This document shows, in pieces, positions 63,847 to 64,000 of a stretch of 64,000 nt of DNA; the first letter of the stretch is position 1, and every line of letters begins with the position of its first letter. The DNA is from Planctomycetota bacterium (lineage in GTDB: Bacteria; Planctomycetota; Uabimicrobiia; Uabimicrobiales; JABWCH01). Position numbers and translations under genes: made by a program. The DNA lies in assembly GCA_017993505.1 (NCBI GenBank), contig JAGOMP010000004.1:1-64000 (forward strand). The letters are read 5' to 3'. The notes below the pieces were generated by a model. It was given only the letters and a program-made list of their open reading frames with translations, had not been told where the DNA came from and ran no database searches.

Positions 63847-63876
63847 ATTGTTTTAGGCGTTGGCAGCGCCCCTCCA
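63847..63876 (-). promoter_or_regulatory. Hairpin between Shine-Dalgarno and start (VWA gene)
   Basis: GGAGGGG (63869-63875, minus strand) lies about 22 nt before the ATG. GGCG (63867-63870 complement) and CGCC (63856-63859 complement) can pair across CUGCCAA. The design and much of the sequence (AGGGGCG ... CGCCTAA ... TATG) match the dynamin-like gene leader. Confidence 0.5.
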
Positions 63877-63936
63877 TTTTATTTTGTTTTTGCTTATTAT
63901 GTTTTTATGAATGTTTTTTTATTTTTTGTGCTTCTA

Positions 63937-64000
63937 TTAGCGCAGTTCTTTTCCACTGAGTTGTTTGACTAGCATCATTGTGTTGGCCATTCCTGTTGCT
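63937..64000 (-). CDS. C-terminal fragment of a gene cut by the window edge
   Basis: The frame reads ATGMANTMMLVKQLSGKELR and then TAA on the minus strand; the rest lies beyond 64000. Twenty codons are too few to name a family. An alternative frame is open but looks less protein-like. It may be the first gene of a transcript with the VWA gene, 90 nt downstream. Confidence 0.35.
   Translation of the reverse strand, partial: ATGMANTMMLVKQLSGKELR

Overview
This window is a strongly AT-rich chromosomal segment from a Gram-negative bacterium. An outer membrane is indicated by lpxB (lipid A), a BamA/Omp85-family barrel, a GspD secretin and an RND efflux pair. A peptidoglycan wall is indicated by FtsI plus an FtsL-like protein. 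Ser/Thr kinase-like proteins with a short N-terminal helical module, a prepilin-type protein with a C-terminal FVDGH motif, a large dynamin-type GTPase, a zinc-ribbon/TM/low-complexity protein and many very long unassigned membrane proteins point to the PVC group, most likely something Planctomycetota-like. That placement is inference from gene content; no rRNA lies in the window.

Layout: 0.07-0.1 kb holds a strong promoter reading out of the left edge. 0.4-3.2 kb has a flavoprotein and nhaC. 3.4-10.7 kb is a tight minus-strand cluster (pentapeptide membrane protein, lpxB, DUF3754-like giant protein). 10.8-20.4 kb is minus-strand gspD, gspE, a 1488-aa protein with a voltage-sensor-like S1-S4 unit, and an FN3-like membrane protein. 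20.8-25.3 kb is a 9-copy 21-22 bp repeat array and an RND efflux operon. 25.5-30.8 kb has an LtaS-like sulfatase-fold enzyme, a GNAT-like protein and a coiled-coil Ser/Thr kinase. 31.1-35.0 kb has ilvE facing aroK-ftsI-ftsL. 35.0-38.3 kb has a prepilin-like protein, an MCP, tRNA-Leu/tRNA-Lys and ybeY. 38.6-42.3 kb is a predicted pseudokinase plus a membrane-anchored coiled-coil partner. 42.4-45.9 kb is the classical rpsB-tsf-pyrH-frr cluster with a long structured leader. 45.9-50.8 kb is an MmeI-like type IIL restriction-modification gene bracketed by two G-rich repeat arrays. 50.9-54.3 kb has sbcD and a BamA-family gene. 54.4-64 kb has unassigned membrane proteins, two tRNA-Ser genes, a TPEQ-repeat protein, a dynamin-like GTPase, a VWA protein and a gene fragment at the right edge.

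The most unusual property is the abundance of short tandem duplications, both between genes and inside them (QFQEQPRQ, KIKPAFPKKED, TPEQ and TETT repeats). Three between-gene duplications include the 3' end of a gene and one duplicates a promoter. One motif, TTGCTCTGGGG, is both an intergenic array flanking the restriction-modification gene and, read on the opposite strand, the codons for the Pro-Glu-Gln repeat of a membrane protein 7 kb away. Other leads are the voltage-sensor protein without a recognisable pore, the pseudokinase with its coiled-coil neighbour, and matching hairpins between the Shine-Dalgarno sequence and start codon of the VWA and dynamin genes.
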